In this document: positions 50,281 through 60,369 of the stretch, in pieces | Position numbering within the stretch: position 1 is the first letter of the stretch | How the letters are laid out: each line of letters begins with the position of its first letter | NCBI GenBank assembly: GCA_902492065.1 | Contig: CABUKE010000008.1 | Coordinates: forward strand, 1 to 64,000 | Direction: 5' to 3' | From: an uncultured Eubacteriales bacterium | GTDB lineage: Bacteria; Bacillota; Clostridia; UBA1381; UMGS1253 | Length of the DNA stretch: 64,000 nucleotides | Notes under the pieces: model-generated | Databases searched by the model: none | Told to the model about the DNA's origin: nothing | The model's input: only the letters and a program-made list of their open reading frames with translations | Made by a program: the position numbers and the translations under genes

Positions 50281-51273
50281 ATGAGGAAAGTCAATATTCC
50301 TGTCTTTGTACCGCATCTGGGCTGCCCGCATGGCTGTGTATTTTGCAATCAGAGGCAAATCACCGGACAGGCAGACGCCATGACGCCGGACAAGGCGCGG
50401 CAAATCATACAGCAGGCGATAAAAACAATTGACAGAGAGAACACATATGTTGAGATTGCCTTTTTCGGCGGAAGCTTTACGGCGATACCGCTGCCGGAAC
50501 AGGAGGCGTTTCTGCACGCGGTGGAACCGTACCGGCGCGGCGGCATGGTGGACGGGATACGGCTTTCGACGCGGCCGGACTGCATCAGGGAAGAAAACCT
50601 TTCTTTGCTGCGCAGCTATGGAGTAACAAGCATCGAACTGGGCGTACAGTCGAGTGACGGCGATGTTTTGGCGAAAAGCCAGCGTGGGCACACGTTTGCC
50701 GATGTGGAAGCGGCGGCGCGGATGATCAAACATTTTGGATTCGAGCTGGGACTGCAAATGATGCTCGGCCTGCCGGGTGACACGTGGGAAAAGTCGCTCA
50801 AAACGGCGGCGGATATTGCCGCACTGTCGCCGGATACAGCGCGGATTTACCCCACTGTTGTGCTGCGCGGCAGTGCGTTGTGTGAATTGTACGAAAATGG
50901 ATTGTATGTGCCGCTGACGCTGGAAGAGGCGGTGGCGTGGTGCGCGCAGATTTATGCGCGCTTCACACAAAGCGGTATCACCGTATTGCGAATGGGACTG
51001 ATGACGTCGGAGGATTTGCGCGGCGGACTTGTGGCAGGACCGTACCATCCGGCATTTGGCGAGTTGGTGTACGCACATCTGTTTTTAGATAAAATGCGGG
51101 CGTTGCTTGCTGGATACACCGGCGGTGAGGCGGCACTGCGCGTTAATCCGAAAGACCGCTCAAAGGCAGCGGGCCACCGGCGGCATAATCTTGAAACCAT
51201 AAAAAATGAACTGGGTGTAAAGATTACGTTGATTGGCGATGAAAGTGTTGAACCTGGGACCATAATATGCTAA
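50281..51273 (+). CDS. Elp3-like radical SAM protein
   Basis: 330 aa from ATG 50281 (GGGAGGA upstream). The [4Fe-4S] motif is HLGCPHGCVFCNQRQ (Cx3Cx2C at about 15-22). EIAFFGGSFTAIP, LGVQSSDGDVLAKSQRGHTFADVE and LQMMLGLPGD are the Elp3/MiaB-like radical SAM blocks. It lacks the acetyltransferase half of true Elp3. Such proteins between rnc and smc recur in Clostridia and may modify tRNA; the exact substrate is unknown. Confidence 0.9.
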   Translation: MRKVNIPVFVPHLGCPHGCVFCNQRQITGQADAMTPDKARQIIQQAIKTIDRENTYVEIAFFGGSFTAIPLPEQEAFLHAVEPYRRGGMVDGIRLSTRPDCIREENLSLLRSYGVTSIELGVQSSDGDVLAKSQRGHTFADVEAAARMIKHFGFELGLQMMLGLPGDTWEKSLKTAADIAALSPDTARIYPTVVLRGSALCELYENGLYVPLTLEEAVAWCAQIYARFTQSGITVLRMGLMTSEDLRGGLVAGPYHPAFGELVYAHLFLDKMRALLAGYTGGEAALRVNPKDRSKAAGHRRHNLETIKNELGVKITLIGDESVEPGTIIC

Positions 51274-51293
51274 AATAAAATTCAGGTGATTTT

Positions 51294-51752
51294 ATGAATC
51301 TTTGGCAAAACTTTGAGATTGATAAAACGAAATGGATGAATAGCGGGATTTCTTTTCGGTATGAAAAGGGAATAGATAAAGAACTAAAAAGAAAATTTAC
51401 CTTGTTTGCCAAATGGCTAAGGCGTACGTATGTTTTTCCTGTACATATGAATGTCTATGTAAAAGACTGCATAAAAGTCAGGCTTTTGAGCGGGGCGATG
51501 GCTTACGGGAGCTTTCGCTGGTTTGAGAATAGGGCGCCGTATATCCGGATACCTGTAAAAATAGAATCACAGTTATACGAGACATTTTCGCGGGAGGAAC
51601 TTTATGAACAGGTTCTTTCTTCACTTGTTCATGAGCTGAGCCATTACTATCAATGGGTTTTAGACTTGAAGCAGGACAATGCAACGTCGGAACGGCAGGC
51701 GGATTATTTTAGGTATCGTATTATTGATAAATATTACACGTTTGTATCTTGA
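51294..51752 (+). CDS. Zincin-like HExxH protein, unknown
   Basis: 152 aa. Contains SLVHELSHYYQWVLD, a HExxH zinc motif at about 112-116, and then NATSERQADYFRYR, whose Glu is a plausible third ligand. The rest is basic and aromatic, with no signal peptide, so probably cytoplasmic. SprT-like or phage-type metalloproteases share such short layouts. A+T-rich coding differs from neighbours, so it may be an insertion into the rnc-smc array. Confidence 0.65.
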   Translation: MNLWQNFEIDKTKWMNSGISFRYEKGIDKELKRKFTLFAKWLRRTYVFPVHMNVYVKDCIKVRLLSGAMAYGSFRWFENRAPYIRIPVKIESQLYETFSREELYEQVLSSLVHELSHYYQWVLDLKQDNATSERQADYFRYRIIDKYYTFVS

Positions 51753-51791
51753 CAGCGGTACGCGCCGCCGTACACAGAAGGGGAGAGTCGT

Positions 51792-54700
51792 TTGTACTTA
51801 AAGGGAATCGAGCTGACAGGTTTTAAATCCTTTGCCGACAAGACACGCCTGACGTTTGAGCCGGGCGTGACGTCGATCGTGGGGCCGAATGGGAGCGGAA
51901 AGAGCAATATTTCCGACGCGATCCGTTGGGTCATGGGCGAAATGAGCGCAAAGAGCCTGCGCGGGGCGAACATGCAGGATGTTATCTTCGCCGGGACACA
52001 GACGCGCAAGCCTCTCGGCTTTGCACAGGTGAGTCTGACGCTCGACAACAGCGACCACGCGCTCGGTATCGAATATGGAGAGGTCACCGTGACGCGGCGG
52101 GTATACCGCAGCGGCGAGAGCGAATATGCCATCAACGGCGCGTCGTGTCGGCTCAAGGACATCCACGAGTTGTTCATGGACACAGGGCTCGGCCGCGACG
52201 GTTATTCGATTATTGGGCAGGGAAAGGTCAACGAAATTATTTCCGGAAAAGCGGACGATCGGCGCGGTATCTTTGACGAGGCGGCGGGCATCTCGAAGTA
52301 CCGCCACCGGAAGGAGGAAGCAGAGCGCAAGCTCGCACACACGGAGGAAAACCTTGTCCGCGTAAACGACATTGTGGCGGAGCTTTCCAATCAGGTGGAG
52401 CCGCTTTTTAAGCAGTCGCAGAAGGCGCGCCAGTACCTTGATTTGCGTGAGGAAATGAAAAAGCTGGAAATCAACCTCTTTTTGCAGACGGTCGACAGGC
52501 TCAAGCGGGAGATTGCGGACACGGCGAAGTCGTTTGCTGTGGTAACGGAACAGCTTACCGCCATGCAGACCGAAAATGCGAAAACGGATGAAGAGATTGA
52601 CCGGGTCAACGCATTGGCGGACGAATTGGAGGAGAAAATTGAGGCGCGGCGCGGGGAAAACGCGGACGCGGAGCTTCGTATCAAAGGATTGCTCGGCGAG
52701 GCCGAGGTGCTCAAAAATACGGCCGCTTCAAACGAAACGCTCATTGTGCGAATCGGGGGCGAAATCGCCCAGTTGGAAGAGAAAATAGAAGGGCTTTCGC
52801 AGGCGGCGGAAGCAATTGCTTTGGAAAAACAGGAAAAGCAGGCGGCGCTTACGCAGCTTGAGGAGGAGGCCGCGCGGGCCGCGGAGGAGAACCAGGCGTT
52901 TTCGGGCCGCGCGCTTGCGCTCGGCGAACAGATTAACGCAATAAAAGCCGGTGTAATTGAAAAACTCAACGACATTGCGGCGCTAAAAGCAAAGCTCAGC
53001 TCGCTTGAGGCATTTAAAAAGAGCTTTTTACAGCGGCGAGAGGCCATATGGCTGGAAAAAGAGAGCATGGGTGCGGAGCTTGCACAAATTGAGGAAGCGC
53101 GGCAGAAAGCGGCCATTTCTGCTGAAGCGGCGCAGAGTCGGATGGATGCGGAGCAGAAGGAGCTTGCCTTGCTTACGGAGAGGGCAGAGACGGCGCAGCG
53201 CGCACTTGCGGCGGCGAAGAACGACGCCGCGGCGAAAAATGCGGTGCTGACGCGGGAGTTGTCGCGTCTGCACATGCTTATGGAGATGGAAAAGGACTTT
53301 GAAGGCTTTGCTAAGAGCGTTAAGGGCGTGCTTGCAGCACATAAGGACGGGCGGCTTGGCGGCGCAAAGGTGCATGGCGCGCTGTCGTCGCTGATTGGCG
53401 TGCCGAAGGAGTACGTCACGGCAATTGAGGCCCTGCTTGGCGGCGCACTGCAAAATGTGGTCGTCGAAAGCGAGCAGGATGCAAAAACGGCGATTGAATA
53501 TCTCAAGCGCAGCCACTTGGGCCGTGTGACGTTTCTGCCTGTATCGTCGGTCAAAGGCCGCATGCTCGAAAATCAGCGTGCCGTCGGGGAATGTCCCGGT
53601 TATGTGGGCCTTGCGAGCGAGCTTGTATCGTGCGACGCGCGCTATGATGCGATAATTGCCAGCCTGCTCGGCAGGTGTGTGGTCGTTGATACAATGGACC
53701 ATGCAATCGCTGTAAGCCGAAAGTTTGGCTACAAGTTCCGCGTGGCGACGCTGGAAGGCGAATTGTTAAACGCCGGCGGGTCGATTACGGGCGGCAGCAT
53801 GAATAAGACGACAGGGCTTCTTAGCCGTGCGGCGGAAATACATACGCTGCGTGCTTCGACAAAAGAGAAGCAGACTGCGCTGGACGCTGTGCTGGCGCGG
53901 CAGGCCGCGCTTGAACAGGAGATGGAGCAACTTGCGGCGGCACGGCGCGGCACGGACGCGCTGTTGCGCACGGCGGAACAGGATTTGATTCGCGCACGGG
54001 CGGAGCAGGAGCATGTCGAGAGTTTGGCGCAGGCGAAAAAGCTGTTCGGTGAGTCCATGGAGGGCGAGCTTGCGCAGATTGAGGAACAGATAAAGGATGC
54101 GAATGAGCAGATTGCCGAGTTGATTAACCGAACGACAAAGGAAGAGCTTACAATTGAGGCAGACCAGCAGAAAGCAGCCGAACAGGAGGCTGCGCTTGCA
54201 GAGCTGGAGGCTACGCGCGGCACAGTTGCCGAGCGCGTCAACGAAACAAACATTGCGCTGACTGCGGCGCGCAAAGACATTGCCGCATGTGACTACCGGA
54301 TACGCGATACAAAGGCGCAGGCCGAGGCCGCACGCGGCGAGATTGCGGCGAAGCAAGCGGATATAGATGGGCTAAAGGAAAAAAACAGTTCGATTGCAGC
54401 GCAGGTTCGGGAAAAGGGAGAACAAGCCGCCACAGTACAGGAGCAGGCAAAGACGCTGCTCGGTGCAGTTGCTGCGCTGTGTGAGGAGCGCGACGCGGCA
54501 CGTATGCGTGCGCGAAGCTTGCTGGAAGAAAATAAGGAAGCACGCGAGCAGATATACGCACTCAAGGAGGAACAGAGCCGGATTGACAATAAGCGCACCA
54601 AACAGGAGGGCGAATTGGATGCAATTACGGCAAAAATTTGGGAAGAATATGAAGTGACATACCTGAGCGCGAAGGAGTACGAAACGGATGTTGGGCCGAT

Positions 54701-55370
54701 AAGTGCGGCGAAAGGGCGTGTGGGTGAGCTGCGCGCAAAAATACGCGCACTCGGGAACGTCAATGTTGACGCAATCGAGGAATACAAGTCTGTCAAAGAG
54801 CGGTTCGACTTTTTGTCGGGCCAGGCGACCGACCTTGCCGGGGCGAAGGAAAGCCTTGAAAAGCTGATTGAGTCGATTCAGGAGAAGATGAAAAAACAGT
54901 TTAAAGAGCAGTTTGCAGTCATCGGCCGTCACTTCTCGGAAACATTTGCCGAGCTGTTTGGCGGCGGACGGGCGGAACTGCGCCTGACCGACCCGGACGA
55001 CGTGCTGGGCAGTGGAGTTGAGATTGATGCCCAGCCGCCGGGGAAAAAGCTGCAAAACCTGAGCCTGTTGTCAGGCGGGGAGATGGCGTTCACGGCAATT
55101 GCGCTGCTGTTCGCAATTTTGAAGGTGCGGCCTACGCCGTTCTGCGTGCTCGACGAGATTGAGGCCGCGCTCGATGAGTCAAACGTGTACCGCTTTGCAG
55201 ACTATGTGAAAGCGTATAGCAAAAAGACGCAGTTTATCTTAGTGACGCACCGGCGCGGTACGATGGAAGCGGCGGATTTGCTCTATGGCGTGACCATGCA
55301 GGAAAAGGGCGTATCGAAGCTTCTGGCCCTGCACTTGGACGAGGCGGTGCGGACGGCGCAGGCAAAATAG
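51792..55370 (+). CDS. smc: Chromosome segregation protein SMC
   Basis: 1192 aa from TTG 51792 (AAGGGGAGAG upstream). Walker A GPNGSGKSN at about 31-39, long coiled coils either side of the hinge (LIGVPKEYVTAIEALLGGALQNVVV near 535-560), signature LLSGGEMAFTAIALLFAI and Walker B FCVLDEIEAALDESNV. It forms the condensin core with ScpA/ScpB, not encoded here. It is followed by ftsY 28 bases later. Confidence 0.98.
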   Translation: MYLKGIELTGFKSFADKTRLTFEPGVTSIVGPNGSGKSNISDAIRWVMGEMSAKSLRGANMQDVIFAGTQTRKPLGFAQVSLTLDNSDHALGIEYGEVTVTRRVYRSGESEYAINGASCRLKDIHELFMDTGLGRDGYSIIGQGKVNEIISGKADDRRGIFDEAAGISKYRHRKEEAERKLAHTEENLVRVNDIVAELSNQVEPLFKQSQKARQYLDLREEMKKLEINLFLQTVDRLKREIADTAKSFAVVTEQLTAMQTENAKTDEEIDRVNALADELEEKIEARRGENADAELRIKGLLGEAEVLKNTAASNETLIVRIGGEIAQLEEKIEGLSQAAEAIALEKQEKQAALTQLEEEAARAAEENQAFSGRALALGEQINAIKAGVIEKLNDIAALKAKLSSLEAFKKSFLQRREAIWLEKESMGAELAQIEEARQKAAISAEAAQSRMDAEQKELALLTERAETAQRALAAAKNDAAAKNAVLTRELSRLHMLMEMEKDFEGFAKSVKGVLAAHKDGRLGGAKVHGALSSLIGVPKEYVTAIEALLGGALQNVVVESEQDAKTAIEYLKRSHLGRVTFLPVSSVKGRMLENQRAVGECPGYVGLASELVSCDARYDAIIASLLGRCVVVDTMDHAIAVSRKFGYKFRVATLEGELLNAGGSITGGSMNKTTGLLSRAAEIHTLRASTKEKQTALDAVLARQAALEQEMEQLAAARRGTDALLRTAEQDLIRARAEQEHVESLAQAKKLFGESMEGELAQIEEQIKDANEQIAELINRTTKEELTIEADQQKAAEQEAALAELEATRGTVAERVNETNIALTAARKDIAACDYRIRDTKAQAEAARGEIAAKQADIDGLKEKNSSIAAQVREKGEQAATVQEQAKTLLGAVAALCEERDAARMRARSLLEENKEAREQIYALKEEQSRIDNKRTKQEGELDAITAKIWEEYEVTYLSAKEYETDVGPISAAKGRVGELRAKIRALGNVNVDAIEEYKSVKERFDFLSGQATDLAGAKESLEKLIESIQEKMKKQFKEQFAVIGRHFSETFAELFGGGRAELRLTDPDDVLGSGVEIDAQPPGKKLQNLSLLSGGEMAFTAIALLFAILKVRPTPFCVLDEIEAALDESNVYRFADYVKAYSKKTQFILVTHRRGTMEAADLLYGVTMQEKGVSKLLALHLDEAVRTAQAK

Positions 55371-55397
55371 ATAGAAAACGGGAAAGGATACGGAAAA

Positions 55398-56306
55398 ATG
55401 GGGTTTTTTGATAAGCTGAAAAAAGGACTGACCAAAACGCGCGATGCGTTTGCTGAAAAGGTGAACACCGTGTTTGCCACCTTTGTTAAGGTGGATGAGG
55501 AGTTGTTTGAGGAGCTGGAAGAAGCGCTGATAACAGCGGACGTCGGGATGGAAACGTCCATGTATATCATCGAGGAGCTGCGCGACCGCGTAAAGAAAGC
55601 GCGTATCGAGGACGCAGACGGTGTAAAGGCGAAATTGCAGGAAATTATCGCCGAGATTATGGCTGAGCAGGAAACGGAGCTTGACCTTTCCGGAACGCCG
55701 GCGGTTATCCTTGTGATTGGCGTCAATGGCGTGGGCAAGACGACCACGATTGGGAAGCTTGCCGCGCGGTTTAAGGCGGACGGTAAGCGGGTCATGCTTG
55801 CGGCGGCGGACACGTTCCGTGCGGCGGCGATTGACCAGTTGCAAATTTGGGCTGACCGGAGCGGGTGCGAAATTATCAAGCACAGCGAGGGCGCGGACCC
55901 GAGCGCCGTTGTGTTCGATGCGGTGAACGCGGCGAAGGCGCGCGGCGTAGATGTGCTGATTTGCGATACAGCGGGCCGGCTGCATAACAAAAAGAATCTG
56001 ATGGACGAACTGGGAAAAATCGGCCGCGTGGTGGAGCGGGAAGCGCCTGCGTCGTCGCGCCATGTCTTTTTGGTGCTTGACGCAACAACGGGCCAGAATG
56101 CCATCAGTCAGGCTAAACTGTTCGGCGAGGCGGCCAGCATTGACGGCATCGTGCTGACCAAGCTGGACGGCACGGCAAAAGGCGGCGTGGTGATTGGCAT
56201 TTGCCGGGAGCAGAACATTCCGGTACGCTATGTCGGCGTTGGAGAAGGAATCGACGATATGCAGCCGTTTGATGCGGCGGATTTTGCAAAGGCGTTGTTT
56301 GAATGA
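55398..56306 (+). CDS. ftsY: Signal recognition particle receptor FtsY
   Basis: 302 aa NG-domain form without the acidic A domain. G1 GVNGVGKTTTIGKLA (about 108-122), AAADTFRAAAIDQL, DTAGRLHNKKNLMDELGKI and TKLDGTAKGGVVIGI, and the closing GEGIDDMQPFDAADFAKAL. GTPase that docks SRP-ribosome complexes at the membrane. Confidence 0.98.
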   Translation: MGFFDKLKKGLTKTRDAFAEKVNTVFATFVKVDEELFEELEEALITADVGMETSMYIIEELRDRVKKARIEDADGVKAKLQEIIAEIMAEQETELDLSGTPAVILVIGVNGVGKTTTIGKLAARFKADGKRVMLAAADTFRAAAIDQLQIWADRSGCEIIKHSEGADPSAVVFDAVNAAKARGVDVLICDTAGRLHNKKNLMDELGKIGRVVEREAPASSRHVFLVLDATTGQNAISQAKLFGEAASIDGIVLTKLDGTAKGGVVIGICREQNIPVRYVGVGEGIDDMQPFDAADFAKALFE

Positions 56307-56374
56307 TAGATTGGGGCTAGTTGGGTGATTGTTAGCGCGGCGTATAGGGGCGCCGCGGAAAGGGTGGTGGCATA

Positions 56375-59239
56375 GTGGCGTTTGAAATGAGTGATTTTAA
56401 AAAGGCAAAGGATGCGCGCAGCGGACGGAGATGGGGCGGCAAGGTACTGATTTGGATTTTGGCGCTGATTTGTGTCGCGCTGGTCGTTGGGTTCGGCGCG
56501 TCCATGTTGATGGATTATATCCAAATCAAGGAAATCGGGCAGGAATATGTCAGCGTGTTTTGGACAAATATTCGGGTACGGCTGATTGCGCAGATTGTCA
56601 GCTTTTTAATTGTGTTTGTACTGTTTATGGCAAACAACATCGTTTTGCGGCGGATATCGCTTCGGGAGAACGGCGACCTGATGCTGATTGCAAAGGTTTT
56701 GCCCATGGTGCTTTTGACATTTATTATCGCCTTTATTGCGAGCCGCTTTATCAGCGACAATGTATACAGCCGGTTTTTGGCGTTTGCAAACTCCACCTCG
56801 TTTAACCGGGTGGATCCGGTATTCTTCCAAGATATCGGTTACTACATGTTCATCCGTCCGTTTATGGTGTCTTTGATGGACAGCGTAAAAATTATTTTAA
56901 TCATTCAAACGCTGTATACGCTTGTTATCTATATTCTACTGCATGCGCGGAATGGGCTGGAGCATTTTGGAGAGATTTTCCGCAACAAAAGCATTGTCAT
57001 CCACAATATTGTCAATGTACTGCTCGTGTTCATCAGTGTTGCAATCACGTTTAAATTCAATGCAGAGGATGTGCTGTACGGCAGCTTCGGCGGTCTGTTC
57101 GGCGCGGGATATACCGATATTTACGTTTGGGTGGCGTTTTATAATTTTGCGCCGTACCTGCTTTTGGCTGTTGTAGCAGCAACGGTATTCTTCCTTCTGC
57201 GCGGTAAAATTAAAGCGGGAATCATCAGCGTCTGCGTGTTCCCTGCGGCTTGGGTTTTGACTGGTGCGATTGCGCTTGTGGTGCAGACATTTGTCGTTGC
57301 GCCAAACGATGTGGCCGTTGAAGCGCCAAACATCGCGAACAACATCTATATGACGCGCGAGGCATATGGTCTTGATAAAATCATTGAAGTTGATTTCCCC
57401 ATTGAAAATACGCTCAGTGCAGAGGATTTGGAAGAAAACAAATCTACGCTGGACAATATTCGGGTTATTGACTATAACTCCAATGTTACTGCCATGAACA
57501 AACTACAAGGGATTAAGCCATATTATACCTTTAAAAGCGCGGACATTGTGTCGTATGACGTGGATGGAGAGCCGACTGCGGTTGCAATCGGCGCACGTGA
57601 GCTTGACCCGGAAAAGTTAGCCGCAGAAACGAGCGACACGTATCTGAACAAAACGTATAAGTATACGCATGGTTACGGCGTGGCGGTCAATCCCATGAAT
57701 GAGGCAACCCAGGAGGGGCAGCCGAACTTCATTGTGCGCGACATTCCGACCGTTTCGGACGCAGGCATGATTGATGTGACGCAGCCGCGCATCTATTATG
57801 GCGAGTTTACGAATGAGCATGTTATAGTCAATACAAAACTGAAGGAAATCGACTACTCAGAGGGACAAACGAACGTGGAGTTTTCCTACGACGGCACGGG
57901 CGGCGTGAAGCTGAACTGGATGAACCGAATCCTGTTTTCCATGATGTACGGCGACTATAAGATGCTTGTGTCAAACCAGATTACATCGGAGAGCAAAATC
58001 CTTCCGAACCGGAATATCGTGGAGCGGGTAAAGAAGGTCGCACCGTTTTTCGAGTATGACGAGAATCCTTATCTGTTGATCGACGACAGCGGACGGCTCA
58101 AATGGATCATCGACGCGTATGCGACCTCGGAGTATTATCCATATGCACAAAAATACGGAAAGTTCAACTATATCCGTAACAGTGCGAAAGCGGTTGTGGA
58201 CGCGTACGACGGCAGCGTGACGTTCTATATTACGGACGAATCAGACCCGATTGTACAGACGTATAAAAAGATATATCCGAGCTTGTTTTCGAACGATCCG
58301 ATGCCGCAGGATTTGAAACGGCATGTCCGTTATCCAGAAAAGCTGTTCAAGATTCAGGCGGAGATGTACAAACAATACCACATCACCGACGCGCATGTGT
58401 TCTATAACAAGAGCGACGTGTGGGACATTGCAAAGGAAAAATATGCGAAGGGCGACAGCCAGTATATTGAGCCGTATTACAATATGATGGAGATTGAAGG
58501 ATTTGACGAAAAAGGCGAAAGCCTGCTGCTCACCATGCCCTTCACTATCCAGAATAAAGACTATATTAGCAGTTGGCTTGCCGCCGGGTCGGACGATAAG
58601 TATTACGGAAAGCTGGTCTTATACCGCTTTACCAATGCGGAGAAGAACGCCTACGGTACCATGCAGATGGAGAACCGCATTGACAACGATCCGACAATAT
58701 CAAGCCAGATGACACTCTGGGGACAGGGTGGTTCTTCTGTCGTACGGGGCAATATGATTATGGTTCCAATCAAGGATTCTTTGCTGTATGTTGAGCCGGT
58801 TTATATTACGACGAATAATGCGGCTGCCTTCCCGGAGCTGAAGCGCATTATTGTCGCATATAAAGAAAAGATTGTAATGGAGCCGACTTTGCAGGAGTGC
58901 TTTGCCAAGCTGTTTTCCGAAGGCAGTACCCCGCAGGGCGGCACCTCTGGTGCTTCCCCGGGCGGCAGTACCATGGAACAGCCGCCCCTGACGCCTCCGG
59001 CAGACGGAGAACAGGGGGAAGCGGAGCAGATTCTCCAAACGGTGGTTGAGCTGTATGAGCGGTATAAACAGTACAATGCAGAAAATGATTTTGAAAATGC
59101 AGGGAAAATCATGCGCGACATTGACGAAAATTTGAGCCGGGCGAATGATTTGCTTATGCAGGGAACAGAAGGAGAGCAGACCGCGCCGGAGGAGGACGCA
59201 GCGGCTGCTACGTCCACGCCGGATGTACCAACTGAATAA
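56375..59239 (+). CDS. UPF0182 family integral membrane protein
   Basis: 954 aa from GTG 56375. Seven or so N-terminal helices (to about residue 310) are followed by a very large extracytoplasmic part. Family blocks include FLAFANSTSFNRVDPVFFQDIGYYMF, FYNFAPYLLLAV, YYGEFTNEHVIVNT and HVRYPEKLFKIQAEMYKQYHITDAHVFYNKSDVWDI. The C-terminal 100 residues are a Gly/Pro linker and a helical segment (LQTVVELYERYKQYNAENDFENAGKIMRDID). Function unknown in all bacteria. Its place after ftsY may be operonic. Confidence 0.92.
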   Translation: MAFEMSDFKKAKDARSGRRWGGKVLIWILALICVALVVGFGASMLMDYIQIKEIGQEYVSVFWTNIRVRLIAQIVSFLIVFVLFMANNIVLRRISLRENGDLMLIAKVLPMVLLTFIIAFIASRFISDNVYSRFLAFANSTSFNRVDPVFFQDIGYYMFIRPFMVSLMDSVKIILIIQTLYTLVIYILLHARNGLEHFGEIFRNKSIVIHNIVNVLLVFISVAITFKFNAEDVLYGSFGGLFGAGYTDIYVWVAFYNFAPYLLLAVVAATVFFLLRGKIKAGIISVCVFPAAWVLTGAIALVVQTFVVAPNDVAVEAPNIANNIYMTREAYGLDKIIEVDFPIENTLSAEDLEENKSTLDNIRVIDYNSNVTAMNKLQGIKPYYTFKSADIVSYDVDGEPTAVAIGARELDPEKLAAETSDTYLNKTYKYTHGYGVAVNPMNEATQEGQPNFIVRDIPTVSDAGMIDVTQPRIYYGEFTNEHVIVNTKLKEIDYSEGQTNVEFSYDGTGGVKLNWMNRILFSMMYGDYKMLVSNQITSESKILPNRNIVERVKKVAPFFEYDENPYLLIDDSGRLKWIIDAYATSEYYPYAQKYGKFNYIRNSAKAVVDAYDGSVTFYITDESDPIVQTYKKIYPSLFSNDPMPQDLKRHVRYPEKLFKIQAEMYKQYHITDAHVFYNKSDVWDIAKEKYAKGDSQYIEPYYNMMEIEGFDEKGESLLLTMPFTIQNKDYISSWLAAGSDDKYYGKLVLYRFTNAEKNAYGTMQMENRIDNDPTISSQMTLWGQGGSSVVRGNMIMVPIKDSLLYVEPVYITTNNAAAFPELKRIIVAYKEKIVMEPTLQECFAKLFSEGSTPQGGTSGASPGGSTMEQPPLTPPADGEQGEAEQILQTVVELYERYKQYNAENDFENAGKIMRDIDENLSRANDLLMQGTEGEQTAPEEDAAAATSTPDVPTE

Positions 59240-59251
59240 TTTTCAAAATAT

Positions 59252-59280
59252 TAAAAAGCGGCCCTACGGCCGCTTTTTTG
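59252..59280 (+). terminator. Terminator after the UPF0182 gene
   Basis: AAAAAGCGGCC-CTAC-GGCCGCTTTTTT; ends the long fab-ftsY array. Confidence 0.88.
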
Positions 59281-59364
59281 TCTGTGTTTGTCCTGCGTTT
59301 CTAAAAAATACATGAAATATTTCCGCGCATTTGTGCATATAAATCTCATAAGAGGTGAGGCTAT

Positions 59365-60249
59365 ATGAAATGCGCAATCGTTTCGCTTACGGAAAACGCG
59401 CAGGAACGGCACGGTTTGGGCGGATGGATTTCTGGAAGAAAAAGCAATCTCTTTGAGCTTGAGGTCGTCCATGCACAGCAGCCTGTCACGGTTTGTGTTT
59501 TGCCGTATACAAAAGAAGAACTGCGCAGTAAAAAGGAAAAGAAGCAAGCGAAGTTGTTTGCGCGGTGTATCCGGGATTTGCAGAGCAGAGAGGTAAGTTG
59601 TGTCTATCTGACGGACGACGTGCTCGAATGCGCACCGATTGACGCATTTCGGCGGTGTTTTCAACTTCCATCCGGCAAGGCAGTATTTGACCAGATGCTC
59701 TGCGAAGCACTGAAATGGTGTGCAAAAAAGGCGCAGATTGACCTCATGGAAGCGGAGGTTGGAATCTGGCAGGACTGCTTTGACGAGCATGGATACCGGA
59801 TATTGGAAAATATTTGTGAAGAATTAAAGTTTGCAACGCTGTTTACCAATTCTGCTGAATCAGCGCGCGTATTTGCGGACAAACTGTATTTGCAGACAGG
59901 GTTGTCGCTGAAAATTTCCAAAAAACTTACTGGAATGAACCGCTGTGATATTGTTATTCTGACCCAGAAGTTCGAGCAGGAAATTGTACGGGAAGATACC
60001 GTGGTAATCGACGAAAGCGGCGCATATCCATACCGGTGCAGGAATACAATGGAGTTTTCTCTCCCGTTTGGATTCAATGCACTAATGCCGTATCTGGACG
60101 GCGCCGACCAGCGCGGCATGGAGTTTTTGCTGACAGCGTGCGGCGTGCGGCTGCATAAGGGAACGGACCTTCCATCTGAATTGAAGCAGATTGGGTGTTC
60201 GCTGCAAAAAGTCCTATACAAACCGCACAAAACTTGCTTGACAAATTAA
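59365..60249 (+). CDS. Protein of unknown function with Rossmann-like C-terminal half
   Basis: 294 aa, ATG 59365 after AAGAGGTGAGG. Not recognised. Residues 60-80 are highly basic (EELRSKKEKKQAKLFARCIRDL). Then come a cysteine-bearing helical part and, from about 160, alternating strand/helix patterns (FATLFTNSAESARVFADKLYLQTGLSLKIS, then CDIVILTQKFEQEIV), suggesting a nucleotide- or ligand-binding fold. No signal peptide or membrane helix. It is cytoplasmic and precedes greA, whose promoter overlaps its 3' end. Confidence 0.75.
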   Translation: MKCAIVSLTENAQERHGLGGWISGRKSNLFELEVVHAQQPVTVCVLPYTKEELRSKKEKKQAKLFARCIRDLQSREVSCVYLTDDVLECAPIDAFRRCFQLPSGKAVFDQMLCEALKWCAKKAQIDLMEAEVGIWQDCFDEHGYRILENICEELKFATLFTNSAESARVFADKLYLQTGLSLKISKKLTGMNRCDIVILTQKFEQEIVREDTVVIDESGAYPYRCRNTMEFSLPFGFNALMPYLDGADQRGMEFLLTACGVRLHKGTDLPSELKQIGCSLQKVLYKPHKTCLTN

Positions 60250-60266
60250 ACACATGATAGTATAAT
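60238..60266 (+). promoter_or_regulatory. Consensus promoter of greA
   Basis: Perfect TTGACA (60238-60243), 17 bases, perfect TATAAT (60261-60266), beginning inside the previous ORF. A leader of about 95 bases follows before greA. Confidence 0.85.
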
Positions 60267-60369
60267 ATATAAAATATATGAAGGAATTGGCGGCTTTGTT
60301 ATAAAATCAATCTTTGATTTGAAATACATTTGCTTATACTGTGAGGCAATAGGTTTGGAGGAATCGGAA

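Noticed and set aside
52391..53563. 390-aa Ser/Ala-rich minus-strand frame
   Set aside because: Antisense of the Lys/Glu-rich SMC coiled coil, which always yields Ser/Phe-rich shadows.
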